NCBI GenBank assembly: GCA_008802785.1
Contig: VUYT01000003.1
Location: 835,640-899,639, forward strand
DNA from: Symmetrospora coprosmae
Taxonomy: Eukaryota > Basidiomycota > Cystobasidiomycetes > Symmetrosporaceae
Direction: 5' to 3'
Length of the DNA: 64,000 bases
Shown: positions 46,219 to 60,387 of the stretch, piece after piece
Layout: each line of letters opens with the position of its first letter
Position numbering within the stretch: position 1 is the stretch's first letter
Position numbers and translations under genes: made by a program
The notes under the pieces: generated by a model
What the model was told of the DNA's origin: nothing
Databases searched by the model: none
The model's input: only the letters and a program-made list of their open reading frames with translations

Positions 46219-47873
46219 ATGGCCGACGCATCATCCAGCAGCAGCCCGTCCTCGAACGAGATTGAGATTGTCATCCGCGCCCCCTCCGACACCAAGTTGA
46301 CCGTCTCTATCGACACGTCAAAGACCGTGGCCGAGCTCAAGGAGATCATTGCAGCGAAATGCGACATTGAGAAGGACAGGCAGAGGCTCATCTACTCGGG
46401 CAAAGTGCTCAAGGACGAGGAGAAGGTCGAGGTGTACAAGATCAAGTGGGTGGGCTGCATGCGCTGCGTGCGCTGCGTCATCCGCATCAGGAGTGCCGAA
46501 GCGAGAGTCGGGCGTGCATGCAGCACAGGCAGCAGCAGGAATGGCCAATGCATACATGCATGGACGGTCAAGCTGACGGGTGCTTCGTGCTTGGGCTCCA
46601 CCTTCCTGCGCAGACCCGGAAACACCGTCCACCTCGTCAAGGGCGCTTCAAAGGCGCCCGCTCCGCCCTCGGCCGCCCAGGTGCCCCAGAACATCCAGAC
46701 CGGACAGCAGATAGCCGGCAATCCTCTAGCTCCTCTGATGAATGGTGCGCTTGCCTCGTCATCCGCGTGTCCCGCTTCCTTGCCGCACCCGATCGACGCG
46801 TACCCGCCCTTCCACCCGTCAACAGCCACCAACCAGATTGGCAACTTCAACCCGTTTGCGCAGATGGGCATGAACACCAATGATCCCGTGGGTTCTGCTG
46901 AACCCTCTGCTTATACAGGCTCCTGACTGACTCGTGCCCATGCGTCGCGCACAGAACATGATGTCGAACTTCATGGGCACGCAGGAAGGGCAGGACCAGA
47001 TGCGGGCCGCCCTGTCCAACCCCGAAGTCATTGACCAGGTCGGTGCAAATTCTCCTATGCGCGTTCCCCACCTTGTGAGCACCCCAGGCTGACAGTCTCC
47101 CCTTCTCTGGCTGCGCGTTAGATCATCCAATCCTCGCCCGAGCTTCGACAGATGGGCCCCTACGCGCGCCAGATCATGCAGAGCGAGCAGTTCCGCAACA
47201 TGATCACGAACCCTCAGGCGATGCAGCAGGCGATGCAGCAGGCAGAGCAGCTCCGCCAGATGGGCGGGATGGGCGGATTGGGTGGCATGGGCGGACTCGG
47301 AGGGCTCGGCGCCCTCGGTGGAATGGGAGGCTTTGGAGGCGGAGCTGCCGGCGCTACGGATCCCTGGGGAGCACCGCTAGGCGGAGGAGGTGCAGCGGGA
47401 GGAGCAGGCGCACAGCAGCAGCAGAACCGCGGACCGACAAACCTCTTCAACCCGCAACCTCAGCAGGCGGCCGGCAGTGCCGGAGCAACGGGAGCAGCAG
47501 GAGCCGGAGCTGGCCAGATGCCCGACTTTGGTGCGTTGCAGCAGCTGCTCGGCGGCATGGGCGGAGGTGGTTTTGGAGGATTCGGCGGGATGGGAGGACC
47601 AGGAGGACCGGGCTCGCCGCCCGCCCAGGCAGCCGCACCGCAGGACAGTCGACCACCCGAGGAGCGCTATGCGAGCCAGTTGGAGCAGGTGAGTCCCACG
47701 TTCTGCGGATCACAAACCTCGCGCGCTTTCTTCTAACAGAACTGTATCCGGTCCACCTGCAGCTGGGAGAGATGGGGTTCATCAATCCGCAAGCCAACAT
47801 CAGGGCGCTCCAGGCGTGCGGAGGGAACGTGCAGGCGGCCATCGAGTTCATCCTGAACAGCCAGAGTTGGTAG
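46219..47873 (+). CDS. DSK2: Ubiquilin, proteasome shuttle factor Dsk2
   Basis: Shuttle that binds ubiquitinated proteins and carries them to the proteasome. The ubiquitin-like domain, residues about 14-90, includes IEIVIRAPSDTKLTVSID, LIYSGKVLKDEEKVEVYKIK and PGNTVHLVKG and is split by an intron at about 46450-46613. The middle has an STI1-type region (MSNFMGTQEGQDQMRAALSN and IIQSSPELRQMGPYARQIMQ). A Gly/Met/Gln-rich low-complexity stretch follows. The C-terminal UBA domain (YASQLEQ|LGEMGFINPQANIRALQA, then GGNVQAAIEFIL) is also split by an intron. The low-complexity stretch at 47262-47640 is dominated by GGMG/GGLG repeats. Start ATG at 46219 has purine context. All three diagnostic domains are present in order. 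Confidence 0.96.
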
Positions 47874-47977
47874 CCCACGAAGCATGCGCCGTGATAATCG
47901 AAGATGCAGGAAGGTGGATGTAACGATACCTGGGTATGCAAGAGTCATGTAACGAAAGAGAGAGCAATGCGATATAA

Positions 47978-48706
47978 CTATGCTTCGACTGCGGCACCTT
48001 GTTGCGCTTGCTGTGCCTGCATCTGAAGCTGGACGATCTGGAGGCCGGGAGACGTGTCGGAGCCGGCGCTCAGTTCGCGCATGCACGAACGGCACGGGAG
48101 AAGCAAGCAGGACTGACCTGATCCTTCTTTGCTTCACTTTTCGCTTGCGTCTCCTTGATGGACGCCTCTACGCGAGTGCTACATGGGGGAGCAGCCTTTC
48201 TCAGCTCGGCTACACCCAGGCAGGTCATGCATGCGTACGAAGCACGCACATTTCGTTCCCGATGAACTCGAGGCGCTTCCGGACGTTGGCTTTCGCTTCC
48301 AACGGATCCTGCTTGACGAGCGCGGTGCCAATGAGCTTGTAGATGGTGTTGTTGGGCGTGAGCAGGTTGAACTCCTGGATGGATGGGATGTTTCGGTGGC
48401 GCCGTGGATGCACAGTCGCACACGATAGGGCGGCACGGCGTCAGCTTGGCGAGACAGCACTCCGATGTATGGACGGCGCACCTTCTCCACCGACTCGTTC
48501 TCGCTGTGCTGCGCCTCGAGCTTTGCCCGCGTGTCGACAATCTGCTGCAGCTCTGCGGGAGAGCGCGTGCCCACCGGATAGATGTCAGCTCCGTGAGTAT
48601 GGCGGCGCATCCCTCAGGAGAGCGGGAGCAGCCCCTCACCCGTCTGTATCTGCTGGTATTCATTGCCCAGCTGCTGAGCGCGCTGCTGCAGTGTCATTGC
48701 AGACAT
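47978..48706 (-). CDS. YKE2: Prefoldin subunit 6
   Basis: Beta-type subunit of prefoldin, the hexameric jellyfish-like chaperone that hands unfolded actin and tubulin to the CCT chaperonin. Five or so exons. MSAMTLQQRAQQLGNEYQQI is followed by ELQQIVDTRAKLEAQHSENE, then EFNLLTPNNTIYKLIGTALV. KQDPLEAKANVRKRLEFIGN, VEASIKETQAKSEAKKDQ and the Gln-rich end IVQLQMQAQQAQQG complete it. About 120-125 residues in total, as usual. The coiled-coil helices flanking the NTIYKLIG hairpin are the family signature. The start is 147 bp from the divergent RVB2 start, so the two genes share a promoter region. The window also contains CCT6, its functional partner. Confidence 0.94.
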
Positions 48707-48853
48707 GTTACTGCTAACGTGGTGGTAGCAGGCTGAAGAAGGAGAAGCTCGAGCACGCTCACGGTCACGTTGCTCCTCTTCCTCCTGCCTTCATCCTGTT
48801 CCAGCCTCCCAGATTTGCACAGACACTGCTATATACTGCACAGTGCACACATC
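48707..48853. promoter_or_regulatory. Shared divergent promoter, prefoldin 6 and RVB2
   Basis: Only 147 bp separate the two start codons, so both transcripts must initiate within or overlap this interval. A C/T-rich stretch lies at 48774-48800. No specific transcription-factor site is claimed. Confidence 0.5.
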
Positions 48854-50501
<1,648 letters not shown>

Positions 50502-51034
50502 ATGATGTTCTGGCCGAGGAGTGGTGTGTAGAGAGCTAGAAAAGCGGGCCGATGTGTCCTTTGTAGGGTTGGCGAACGATCGATACGGTTACCACCTAAT
50601 ACTCTCAACGCAGCCCGGCAGACTTCCATCAGGCCCTGTGATAGCGGCTCGCTCACGTGCGGCGCTTCACTAATGCGCTACGTATCTCGTCTACCAAGCC
50701 AATTCGCTGATCCCAGTGGTCTCCCCCGGAGCTATCACGTGGGCGACGTCGCCACACTGCGCTCACCTTGACGACCACATCGAGCTCAGCCGTCCGACGA
50801 TGGACGATGGCGCTTCTCTGCTTCGCTCTGACTGCCATCGGTCTACTCGGTCCCACTGAAACGCAGCTGGCCTGCTCACAACCTTCGCCAACGCTCGTTC
50901 TTCCTTCGTTTCCGCCTCGGCTGGTTCCGAGGCTTCTTCTCGTTTCTGAGCTTCTCCCTGCGGCGACAAGGGCTACACCAGGAGCCAGGACAATCGCAAG
51001 TCAAGCTATCTCTGCTGCTGTACGCAGCATCGCA
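50502..51034 (+). other. Intergenic region upstream of the DUF7727-like gene
   Basis: 533 bp between two plus-strand genes. Open frames on both strands are short, and none shows family similarity or clean splicing. Confidence 0.4.
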
Positions 51035-51920
51035 ATGGCGCTCAAGTACTCGGACTGGGCAAGACTCGTCTCGATGACGGCAGCGATGTGTGCGTGCTCG
51101 CTCGCGGAGAATACTTCCGATACGCAAGCCTCCCGCGCTAACATCGTCTTGGACGCTGCTGTCTGCTCGCAGGGTCACTCTGGGGTGCGATCTGTGAGCG
51201 AACGCCAGCTCGATAAGCTCGTGTACTTCCGAGACGACCCACGTCTAACCTAACGCTCTTGCCCTCGCCATCCAGGGGGCATCGCATATCGCAAGTTCTT
51301 TCTCGACATGATTGGCGCCGAGCTGGGTCCTGCCGGCCTCATGTGGGTCCTCATTGTTCTGTTCGTGCGGCCTTCCCAGGCTCCTCGCTGACCGTCACGC
51401 TCGATGCGCTGCAGTCCGCCCAAGAGCTCTGCACTATTCATCGCCATCATCGTCGATCTCCCTATCCTGCAAGTCTTGACCATCGTGAGTCGCCTGCGTC
51501 ACTTCGGCATCCGAGACGAGGACGAGCTGATTGGCCTTGTCTGGCCTCGTCTGGCTTAGCTGCTCGCGCTCGCCATCCTCGCCATCGAGTGGCCGCTGCC
51601 CTTCCTGCAAAAGACCATCGTCAACCGCTCATTCATCATCAAGATGACCATGCACTTTGTTCTCGGCTTCATGTCGCGTGAGTGTTCAGCCGCTGCGAAT
51701 CGAGCGTTTTCCCCCGTTATCTTCCAGCTGATGCTCAAGGCGGTCCTCCGACGCAGTCCTCATATATCAGACATTCGACAGCGCATTTGTGTCGTTCTTC
51801 TGCATATGGATCTACGGCAGGGCGCACCAGAAGGGAGAGGCCATGACGGGCGCGGAGCTGGCTAAGGGCGGCGAGGGAGGTGGCCGAGGGGTCGGACGTG
51901 ACGCAGAAAGGCAGGTGTGA
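51035..51920 (+). CDS. Small four-helix membrane protein, DUF7727-like
   Basis: About six exons joined by phase reasoning. MALKYSDWARLVSMTAAM runs into WSLWGAIWGIAYRKFFLDMI, then GAELGPAGL and PPKSSALFIAIIVDLPILQV. LTI|LLALAILAIEWPLPFLQ, NRSFIIKMTMHFVLGFM, LIYQTFDSAFVSFFCIWIYG and a Gly/Lys/Glu-rich tail follow. Hydrophobic stretches suggest four transmembrane helices in ~200 residues. The layout (WARLVS start, Y-RKFF after helix 1, PPKSS before helix 2, LALEWP-type turn, tail beginning GRAHQKGEAM) matches a family of uncharacterised basidiomycete membrane proteins that I recall as DUF7727. It is one of the better pointers to a basidiomycete host. No function is known to me. Confidence 0.8.
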
Positions 51921-52064
51921 GGATCCCCTAGGTCTCGTCAGTCGGGACCAGGCTGTCTTTGACAAACAAGCTGTCATCGCCAGACTTGTGCAGCTGCGAT
52001 GAGTGTGACACAGAGCGTCCGCACCTGCGCGACTATCGGCTGTTACAGCTCTCACCTAACACTG

Positions 52065-53724
52065 TCACTCTTCGTCTTCCAGCCACTTGCCAAATTCTGC
52101 AAGCCGGCGCTTTTCCGCCTCTTCCTCCGTCTCCCCTTCTCTCTGAGCGGCCTCCTCGTTCCTCCCAGACTTCTGATACCGCGTCTTGCCGTCGTAGAGC
52201 CATGCTTTGAGCTGCCGTCCGCCAAAGAAGCGGTCGTTGTTCTTGAGAACGCAAGCTTGTGCGCTGATGGGATCCGCGAACTTGACAGTGACGATGCCGT
52301 TTTCCTCTTTCTGGATGCGGAGGACTAAAGTTAGGGAAGGCGTCCGAGGTATGGCGTGCTGCTTGCTTGCCTAGCGGACTCACATCGTACAAGACCAAGT
52401 TGGTCACCTTCCCGAGCCCTTCGCACTCCTCTCGCACGTCCTCCTTCAAGTCCAGCAGCAAACTGGCATCCTCGGCCAATTCTTGTAGCGTAAAGACGTG
52501 GGCAAGCACGACGACTCGACCGCCAGCTGCCTTTGCCTTGGCAGCGCCCGCTCCTGCAGCACTGCCACCAGACGCAGATGCAGAAGTTGCAGCAGGCACA
52601 ACAGCAGTGAGTGCTTCAGGTGCGTCTTTCTCGTCGTAGGACGGGTCATAGTCCGCCGCCTCCTTCTGCAGCCTCTCTGCGCGCCTTTGCATCTTCTTGG
52701 CTTCCTCGTTCGTCATCTTTCCCTTGCGCTTCTTCTGCTGTCCGTTATCACCGTCCTGCGCGTCTGCCCCATTTGCAGGCGTGGTCTTGTGGCCCCAGTC
52801 TGCCTTTGCGACCTTCATCCTGTTCTGCTCGTCGCCCAGCCGCAGCGGCGTGTCGTCGAGCAGCTCCTGCGCGAGCGTCACGCTCCCTTCGTTGTAGTAC
52901 ACGACGAGGCCGTCCCCATTCCGCACGCCAGTGCCGCTGTCCGTGTACAGCTTGATCTTGGGTTGCCCTTCGGCGTCGAGCAGGATGAGGCCCGCCTTGC
53001 TGAACACGCCCGACACCTCTGCCGCCGTCGCGTCGCGCGGAAGACCCGTCACATACACGGCCGTGTTCCTCGCGGCTGGCTTTGCGCGCTTCGGCTTTGC
53101 GGCTGGCAGGGCGGAAGTCGACGCTGTAGCTCCCGCGCCTCCGCCCGACTCCGCACCAGCATCTCCGCCGGTGGTGTCGTCCCCTTCGCCCGCTTTGCGC
53201 TTCTTCTGCAGCTTCTTCTTGTCGCGCTGCAGGAGCACCTGAGCTGGGGTCTGTGGAGGTCCAGACGTAGACAGACCAAGTCAGCATCGACGGTCAAGAC
53301 GGCACGTCAGGGTGCAGCTGGTGTCGCTCAGCCGCAACCACAGCCGCAGGGACACGATGCGATGCGATGCGATGCGATGAGCACCCACACTCTCGTCCAC
53401 TCCAGCGATGCTGTACGCAGCCTGCTGCTTCTTGAGCTCCTCCTCGTCCGCCACGGGCACCCATGCATTCGCGACCGTGTTCCACTCGTACTCCTGGCCG
53501 GTAGCGAGGTCCTCGTACATCCATTTGCCGGACGTCGTGTCAAAGTGCATGTTCTGATCTGGCACTGCCGCTGCGCTGCTATTGGTGATGCTGCTGTTGC
53601 TGCTGTTGCTGCCTGTAGCTCCAGCTTGTCCTCCTCCTACCGGTCCCGCTTGAGAACCGGCACCTCCAATGGAGGCCATCGCCGTCAAAGCTCCTGCAGT
53701 GGACGATGGCGTGTGATCTTCCAT
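52065..53724 (-). CDS. U2 snRNP-associated splicing factor, Cus2/TAT-SF1 type
   Basis: RNA-binding protein that helps U2 snRNP adopt its active form; yeast Cus2 and human HTATSF1 are relatives. The N-terminal part has an OCRE-like or WW-like Tyr/Trp-rich block (GKWMYEDLATGQEYEWNTVA). A Lys-rich region follows. The first RRM includes NTAVYVTGLPRDATAAEVSG, YTDSGTGVRNGDGLVVYYNE and SVTLAQELLDDTPLRLG. A linker with MTNEEAKKMQRRAERLQKEA comes next. The second RRM, with degenerate first strand, reads RVVVLAHVFTLQEL, DVREECEGLGKVTNLVLYD and ENGIVTVKFADPISAQACVL. The C-terminus is FFGGRQLKAWLYDGKTRY followed by FGKWLEDEE. Introns occur after VDE, after LVLYD and near the C-terminus. The first intron holds a pentanucleotide repeat. 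Confidence 0.92.
53356..53379. repeat. Pentanucleotide repeat inside an intron
   Basis: About five tandem copies of GATGC inside the first intron of the splicing-factor gene. A simple repeat prone to length variation. Confidence 0.85.
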
Positions 53725-53937
53725 GGCGTATATGAGCTCGTTGCTGATGCCGCCGCTTGGTACAACGTGTTGGGATCAAGAAAAGGGAAATGGACGACAA
53801 GCGGCGCAGGTCCTAAAGTCAGCCACTCGACGAGAAAGGACGACGACGACGACTGCTTGCAAGGGTCCGCATCCTTCTTCTAGTGCTACAGTGACTACAT
53901 TGGATCGTGCAGAGATAACGTGACGTGTCAAGCGCGT

Positions 53938-55574
<1,637 letters not shown>

Positions 55575-55744
55575 GGCTGTGGCTGTGTACGGTATGGTGT
55601 GATATGGTCCGAGGGTGAGTCGGTCTGGGGCGAAGCTGACGACGCCGCCCGCGTCCACTGGGAGGGGCAGCAGCAGTCACCCCATCACCGCTCACACTCT
55701 GGCCATCCCAAGCATAGCGTATCACAACACAGCACAGCACAAGG
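55575..55744. promoter_or_regulatory. Shared divergent promoter, RPT6 and VTI1
   Basis: 170 bp between the two start codons, so transcripts initiate in a common short region. I looked for the yeast proteasome element recognised by Rpn4 and did not find a convincing match. Confidence 0.5.
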
Positions 55745-56869
55745 ATGGACAGCACACCGGGACTCGAGGTGTACGAGTCCTACGAGACGGACTTCACCTC
55801 GCTCTCGAGCAGCATCGGTGGCAAGCTCAAGGGGGAGGCGAGGGATGCCAAGGGGGGTGGGTCACCTCATCCACCGCAGCAGCCGGGATGACAGACAGCG
55901 ACGATACTGAGATGAGCAGACGCTGCTCACTGCAGAGGCCCGAAAAGCCATCCTGCGTCGGGTCGAGATGGAGCTCGACGAGGCGGAGGAGATAGTGAGT
56001 AGAAGCCCGCGCAGGTCATCGTGACACAGAGACAGCTCGACTGACCCACCGACTATGCGCACACAGCTCGAGCAGATGGACGTCGAGGTTGCGTCCGTCC
56101 CCCGCGAGCACAAGACAAAGCTCCAGATAAAGCTGCGGAGCTACAAGGGCGAACTCTCACGGTACAAGGCCGAGGTGGTGGGTTGCCGCTCTCGGGGGCC
56201 TGCTTGAACACTCGTTCGAGAAGAAACTACTCTCGCCTCTCTCGCTGCTGATACTGAAGGCTCCAGAAATCCCTGCTGTCCTCCTCCGACCGCGACGAGC
56301 TGTTGTCTGGCGGATACCGCGTCGACTCTGACCTCCACGGCGGCGGCAACGGCGGCGACCTCGAGTCTGGCACCGGCGGGCTCTCGCAGGCGCAGCGCCA
56401 GCGCCTGCTGCAGGGCAACCAGACGCTGTCCGACTCGACGCGCCGCCTCGAGGATTCGCACCGCGTTGCTCTCGAGACCGAGGACCTCGGCGCAGGCATC
56501 CTCAGCAACCTCCGCGGGCAGCGCGAGCAGATTGAGAACACGCGCGACACCCTCTACAGGGCAGACAATAGCATCGACAAGGCGTCTGGCACGCTCAAGC
56601 AGATGATCAGGACGTGAGGCGCACCCTTCCGGCTGGTTCTGTGACAGACACTGAGCCAACTGACGCATTGGCCGGATGGTGGCTTTTCCCAGTATGTATC
56701 AACAACGGATAATCACCGGTCTTATCATTGCAGTTCTTGTAGCATTGATGTAAGTGCCCTTGGGGTTCTGGCGCGACCGCCGCCATCCAGTTTTGTGGAG
56801 AAGACGCTAGCTAACTTCGAGCATATCCTCAAACACAGCATCATTGTCATCTGGTCGAAGTTCTTCTAG
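55745..56869 (+). CDS. VTI1: v-SNARE Vti1
   Basis: Qb-SNARE for Golgi-to-endosome/vacuole fusion. Six exons. MDSTPGLEVYESYETDFTSL, EARKAILRRVEMELDEAEEI, LEQMDVEVASVPREHKTKLQ and IKLRSYKGELSRYKAEV make the N-terminal Habc three-helix domain. The SNARE motif runs QNQ-type as GNQTLSDSTRRLEDSHRVAL, ETEDLGAGILSNLRGQREQI and ENTRDTLYRADNSIDKASGT. The C-terminal anchor, MYQQRIITGLIIAVLVALII followed by IVIWSKFF, is split by an intron at about 56750-56839. Compared with yeast Vti1 there is a Gly-rich ~25-residue insert (HGGGNGGDLESGTGG) between the two domains. The family's conserved ETEDLGAGIL and DNSIDKA blocks make the call secure. Confidence 0.95.
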
Positions 56870-57660
56870 TGATCTGCATATACATGATCGCTTAATCGAG
56901 GTAAATCAGTACCAGCGCAGAGTGCGCAGAATGCGCTTGTTGTAGAGTGGGATGTGCCAGGCAACTACCGCCACTGCTAATGACGGTGGTACAGCCCTCG
57001 CGCGATGGCTACGACATGGCCCTGCCAGACAGTCCTTGAGATGAACCTACACGCGCAGGGTTCGCGCGTCAGCCAGATTGTTCACTTATCATACCTCAAC
57101 GCCGGTGTGGCAAGGCGCCGGGGGTTTGTACTCAGACCGCATGCACCGCTTGCTAGTAGCAAGTGAAGCAAGTCTCGCCGAGGCCCAGCAGTCCACAGCC
57201 CACTTTCGCTTTTATCATTGGCATACACCTTGACACATTTAAGAGGGGGAGCTCGCAGACCATATGCACGCGCTGAAGTATACACATGTTCGACTGACCG
57301 GAGACCGAAGACCAGAGAGCGAGAAGGAGAGAGCGAGAGCAAGCAGTACGGAGAGTCCGCGAAGCGAAGCGGGGGAGACTATCGTGGATGCCGAGGCGGG
57401 AGGGAGAAAGACACACACGACACGGGGCGGAGGACAAGAAGGGAGGAAAGGAAGAAAGGGGAATGGTCGGCTACAGCGTTTACAGCGGAGTCGAGCGGGG
57501 TCGGATGCGAGGCAAGGCGAGGCAGAGGCAGGGCGTGTCGTGAAGGCGTGGCGTGGTATGACGGGCGATTGTGCGGGATGGGTGGCAGCCAAGCGCGCCG
57601 CGTGGAGTCGGGGTATCGATGCGGCTTAGGAGGGCTGGCCACTGATGAGCTCGAGAGCAA
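56870..57660. other. Convergent intergenic region
   Basis: 791 bp between the stops of VTI1 and the bHLH gene, unusually long for a convergent pair in this window. The part 57300-57560 is purine-rich (many GAG and AGG triplets) on the plus strand. Open frames on both strands there are likely a by-product of this bias. A long bHLH 3' UTR is the simplest reading. Confidence 0.4.
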
Positions 57661-59586
57661 TCAGAACTGAGAGACTAGCCCGCCATACGTCGTGAGACCC
57701 TGCTGCTGCTGTTGGTGCGCCGCCATCATCATCGTCTGCCACGCTGGGATCCCACCAGGCGTGCTCATGCCCGTCGGCTGGGGGAGGTGCATCTGCTGCT
57801 GCTGTGTGAAGTTGAACCCGCCCATGCCGTTCTGCGAGCCCGTGCCGGTGGCTGTGGGGCTAGGCAAGCCTGGCGAGCCGACCATGGGTTGCGTACCCGG
57901 GAAGCCACCAAAGCCCATCGAGCCCATCTGACCGTTCGCGCTGCCGCTGCCGGAAGTGAAGCTCTGCTGCTGCGGCATTGTCGGACTGCACGTGCCATTG
58001 CTCGTCCCTGCGCCAGACTGCGCAGGGAATATGCCGCCCATCCCAGCTGCGGCCGCTGCTGCTGCCATGCCCATTGACAAGCGCTGCTGGTACGCAATGA
58101 AGGCCTGCAGCTCACTCTGCGCCTTCTGCAGTTCGCGTGGTCCGAATTGCGCGGCAAGGTACGCAGCATCGGCAGAAGTGTCGAATGCAGCTAGGGCAGG
58201 GTTGCTAGGCCCCGCAGCGGCGTTCGCCGAGGTGCTAGACTGACTCGCGTTCGTCGCAGGGGTGGAGTCTCTGCGCGCTGCGCTGTCGAATGTCGAGGGC
58301 AGGGGCACGGGCGAGTATGTATTGCCAGGCGTAGGGACAGAGTGCGATGAAGCGGGCGAAGTGGCCGTTTTGTTTCCACCAACATCCGAAGCCGCTTTGT
58401 CGCTAACGAGCGATGCGACGGTCCCCGCAGGCGACGGGTTGCAGAAGGACGAGTTGGGCGACGCCGTGTGCTGGCCGTCGTGCACAGCTCCCGGAATGGG
58501 CATCGCGCCGTTGATGGTGTCGTAGGAAAGGGTAGCGTCACCAAAACGGTGGCTCCCGCTGCCCTGACTGGCATCAGAGAGCGCAGAGGGCGACGGTCCG
58601 TTCTCCGTCTTGATGCTAAACTGCTGCTGCTGATGTTCATGGGCGGCCATCGGGTTGAAGATGGCCGGGAAGCCAGGGAAGATGGGCATGCCAATATTGG
58701 GCAGCGAAGCGGAGCGCTCCTGACCCTGCTGGCCATGGTGTGCGGCGGCCTGGGCGCCGTTATTGGCGGCTGTCATGTGCGCCATGGCAGCTGCGGCTGC
58801 AGCGGGATGCATCATGGGAAAGCCATGCGGGTGATGACCCATCCCAGCCATGGCAGCTGCATGTGCCTGCATTTGCGCCTGAGCCTGAGCCTGAGCGTGT
58901 GCCTGAGCCTGTGCCTGCGCGTGCGCCTGTGCCTGCGCCTGAGCAGTAGCCATTGGGTTGCTCTGATAGGGCGCGGAGGGAGTGGTGACAGCAGGGGCAG
59001 CTCCGTTGCCGGTCGCCGGGCCGCCGCTGGCCCATCTCTCCTTCAGTGCTGCAATCTCGGCCTTCAGCGCCTGATTCTCCTTTGCCAGCTTGCGCTCGCG
59101 CCCTTGCAGATCGTTGATGAGGGCGATGCTCTTATTGACAATGGCAGCCTTGGAAGCGCGCTTGACGTGATTCTGCAGACGAGGGCAAGAGCGTCCTGTC
59201 AGACTGTGCAAGGTGTTTGAGCAGGAGAACAGATCGCCAAAGCTCACCATTCCAGGGAGCATGTCGGCAAGAACGAGGAAGCGGCCATTGAGGGATTCTC
59301 GGCGAGCGCGCTCAACCGCATTGTGCGTGGCCTTCTTCTCGGCGGTCGATGTCTGCTTCTTTCCCTTGCGAGCGGGCTTGTCGCTCGTGCCATCGTCGCC
59401 AAGCGAAGAGGTGGACATCTCGAGACCGTCCCTGTTCTCGTCAAAGTCGTCAAACGAGATATCGTCGTCCTCATTGCCGAAGTTGTCAAAGCCAGAGAGG
59501 GTGTGGAAGATGTCGTCGTCAACGCCGGGGATGGACGAGACGGACGAAATGGTTCGCTGATGCGAAGGCATGGTGGGGACCGCCAT
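57661..59586 (-). CDS. bHLH transcription factor
   Basis: DNA-binding regulator. N-terminal ~75 residues are acidic (FDNFGNEDDDISFDDFDENR). The basic region and helix 1 read HNAVERARRESLNGRFLVLA, with the H-E-R contact residues for E-box DNA. Helix 2 is HVKRASKAAIVNKSIALIND, continuing into a leucine-zipper-like heptad (LAKENQALKAEIAALKERW). A 75-nt stretch in the loop (59173-59247) has GT-AG ends and no stop; I take it as an intron. The remaining ~430 residues are Gln/Ala/Met/His/Gly-rich and disordered, including a Gln-Ala alternating tract. The start MAVPTMPSHQRT at 59586 has an in-frame ATG. Target genes cannot be deduced. A very long upstream region suggests complex regulation. Confidence 0.9.
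   Translation of the reverse strand: MAVPTMPSHQRTISSVSSIPGVDDDIFHTLSGFDNFGNEDDDISFDDFDENRDGLEMSTSSLGDDGTSDKPARKGKKQTSTAEKKATHNAVERARRESLNGRFLVLADMLPGMVSFGDLFSCSNTLHSLTGRSCPRLQNHVKRASKAAIVNKSIALINDLQGRERKLAKENQALKAEIAALKERWASGGPATGNGAAPAVTTPSAPYQSNPMATAQAQAQAHAQAQAQAHAQAQAQAQMQAHAAAMAGMGHHPHGFPMMHPAAAAAAMAHMTAANNGAQAAAHHGQQGQERSASLPNIGMPIFPGFPAIFNPMAAHEHQQQQFSIKTENGPSPSALSDASQGSGSHRFGDATLSYDTINGAMPIPGAVHDGQHTASPNSSFCNPSPAGTVASLVSDKAASDVGGNKTATSPASSHSVPTPGNTYSPVPLPSTFDSAARRDSTPATNASQSSTSANAAAGPSNPALAAFDTSADAAYLAAQFGPRELQKAQSELQAFIAYQQRLSMGMAAAAAAAGMGGIFPAQSGAGTSNGTCSPTMPQQQSFTSGSGSANGQMGSMGFGGFPGTQPMVGSPGLPSPTATGTGSQNGMGGFNFTQQQQMHLPQPTGMSTPGGIPAWQTMMMAAHQQQQQGLTTYGGLVSQF
58860..58950 (-). repeat. 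Imperfect GCCTGA/GCCTGT hexamer repeat coding a Gln-Ala tract
   Basis: About fifteen imperfect copies of a hexamer inside the bHLH gene, encoding alternating Gln and Ala with a few His and Met. Likely length-variable. Confidence 0.8.
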
Positions 59587-60364
59587 GATGTGACGAAGTA
59601 GAGGAGGAGGAGGTGAGGGGTGTCTGTGTGTGTCTTCTTCGTAGTGTCTGTTGACTGAGTCTCGTTGCTTGCTTTTTAATACTCTGGCAGGTCTCCTATT
59701 GCTACTCGTCGTGGAGTGGCCGGGTCGAGGTCGAAGTCGAGATATGCGAGCGCGTGCGATGTACTCTCTGCGCTCTTGGGTGCGTCGCTACGTGATACGA
59801 GCTTGTGCCTGTATCGGGGCATAGCTGGTCAGACTGGCTGTTCTGTGGAAGCCGCTCGCCGGCATCCGGGGCGAGAAGGGGGAGCAGGCTCACGAATGAG
59901 AGTATGCTTCTTGCGATGATGCAATCGTTGTGCAGCACCTGCTCTGTGCGATTGTTTCTCAGGGGGGCGCGATAAGGCTTTCTTTTTCGATGATAGCCCT
60001 TTCGTTTGGTGCGGCGGGGGTTTCGCGGGGCGGCGTCGCCCTTTCGGTTAAAGTCGACGGGGGTCAGGTGAGGAGGTGAGCGTTTTGGATGCTTGAAGCG
60101 AGATAGTCGTGGTAGGGAGGGGACTATGCACGACTACGGCTGAACAGACGATGCCTGCGCACTCTCTGGGTGTATTGCTGTATGCAGATCGGTGCTGCTG
60201 CTGGGATCGCTGTGGTCGCTTGATGGGTCGCTGTTGGGGTCGCTGGTCGCTGGGGGGTATCGGCGGTGGGAGGGGGATGCACGAAGCTAGGAACGCGAGC
60301 CTGTGTGCGAGATGGTGCGCAGCCCAATCTCGTGTCAGTCATCTCCTCTGTCTGCATGTCTGCA

Positions 60365-60387
60365 TGTGTGTGTGTGTGTGTGTGTGT
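60365..60387. repeat. TG dinucleotide microsatellite
   Basis: Eleven and a half uninterrupted TG units in the upstream region of the bHLH gene. Confidence 0.95.

Noticed and set aside
57218-57670. 150-codon plus-strand open frame between VTI1 and the bHLH gene
   Set aside because: Purine-rich low-complexity translation (Arg/Glu/Gly/Ser) without family similarity; runs into the bHLH stop region.
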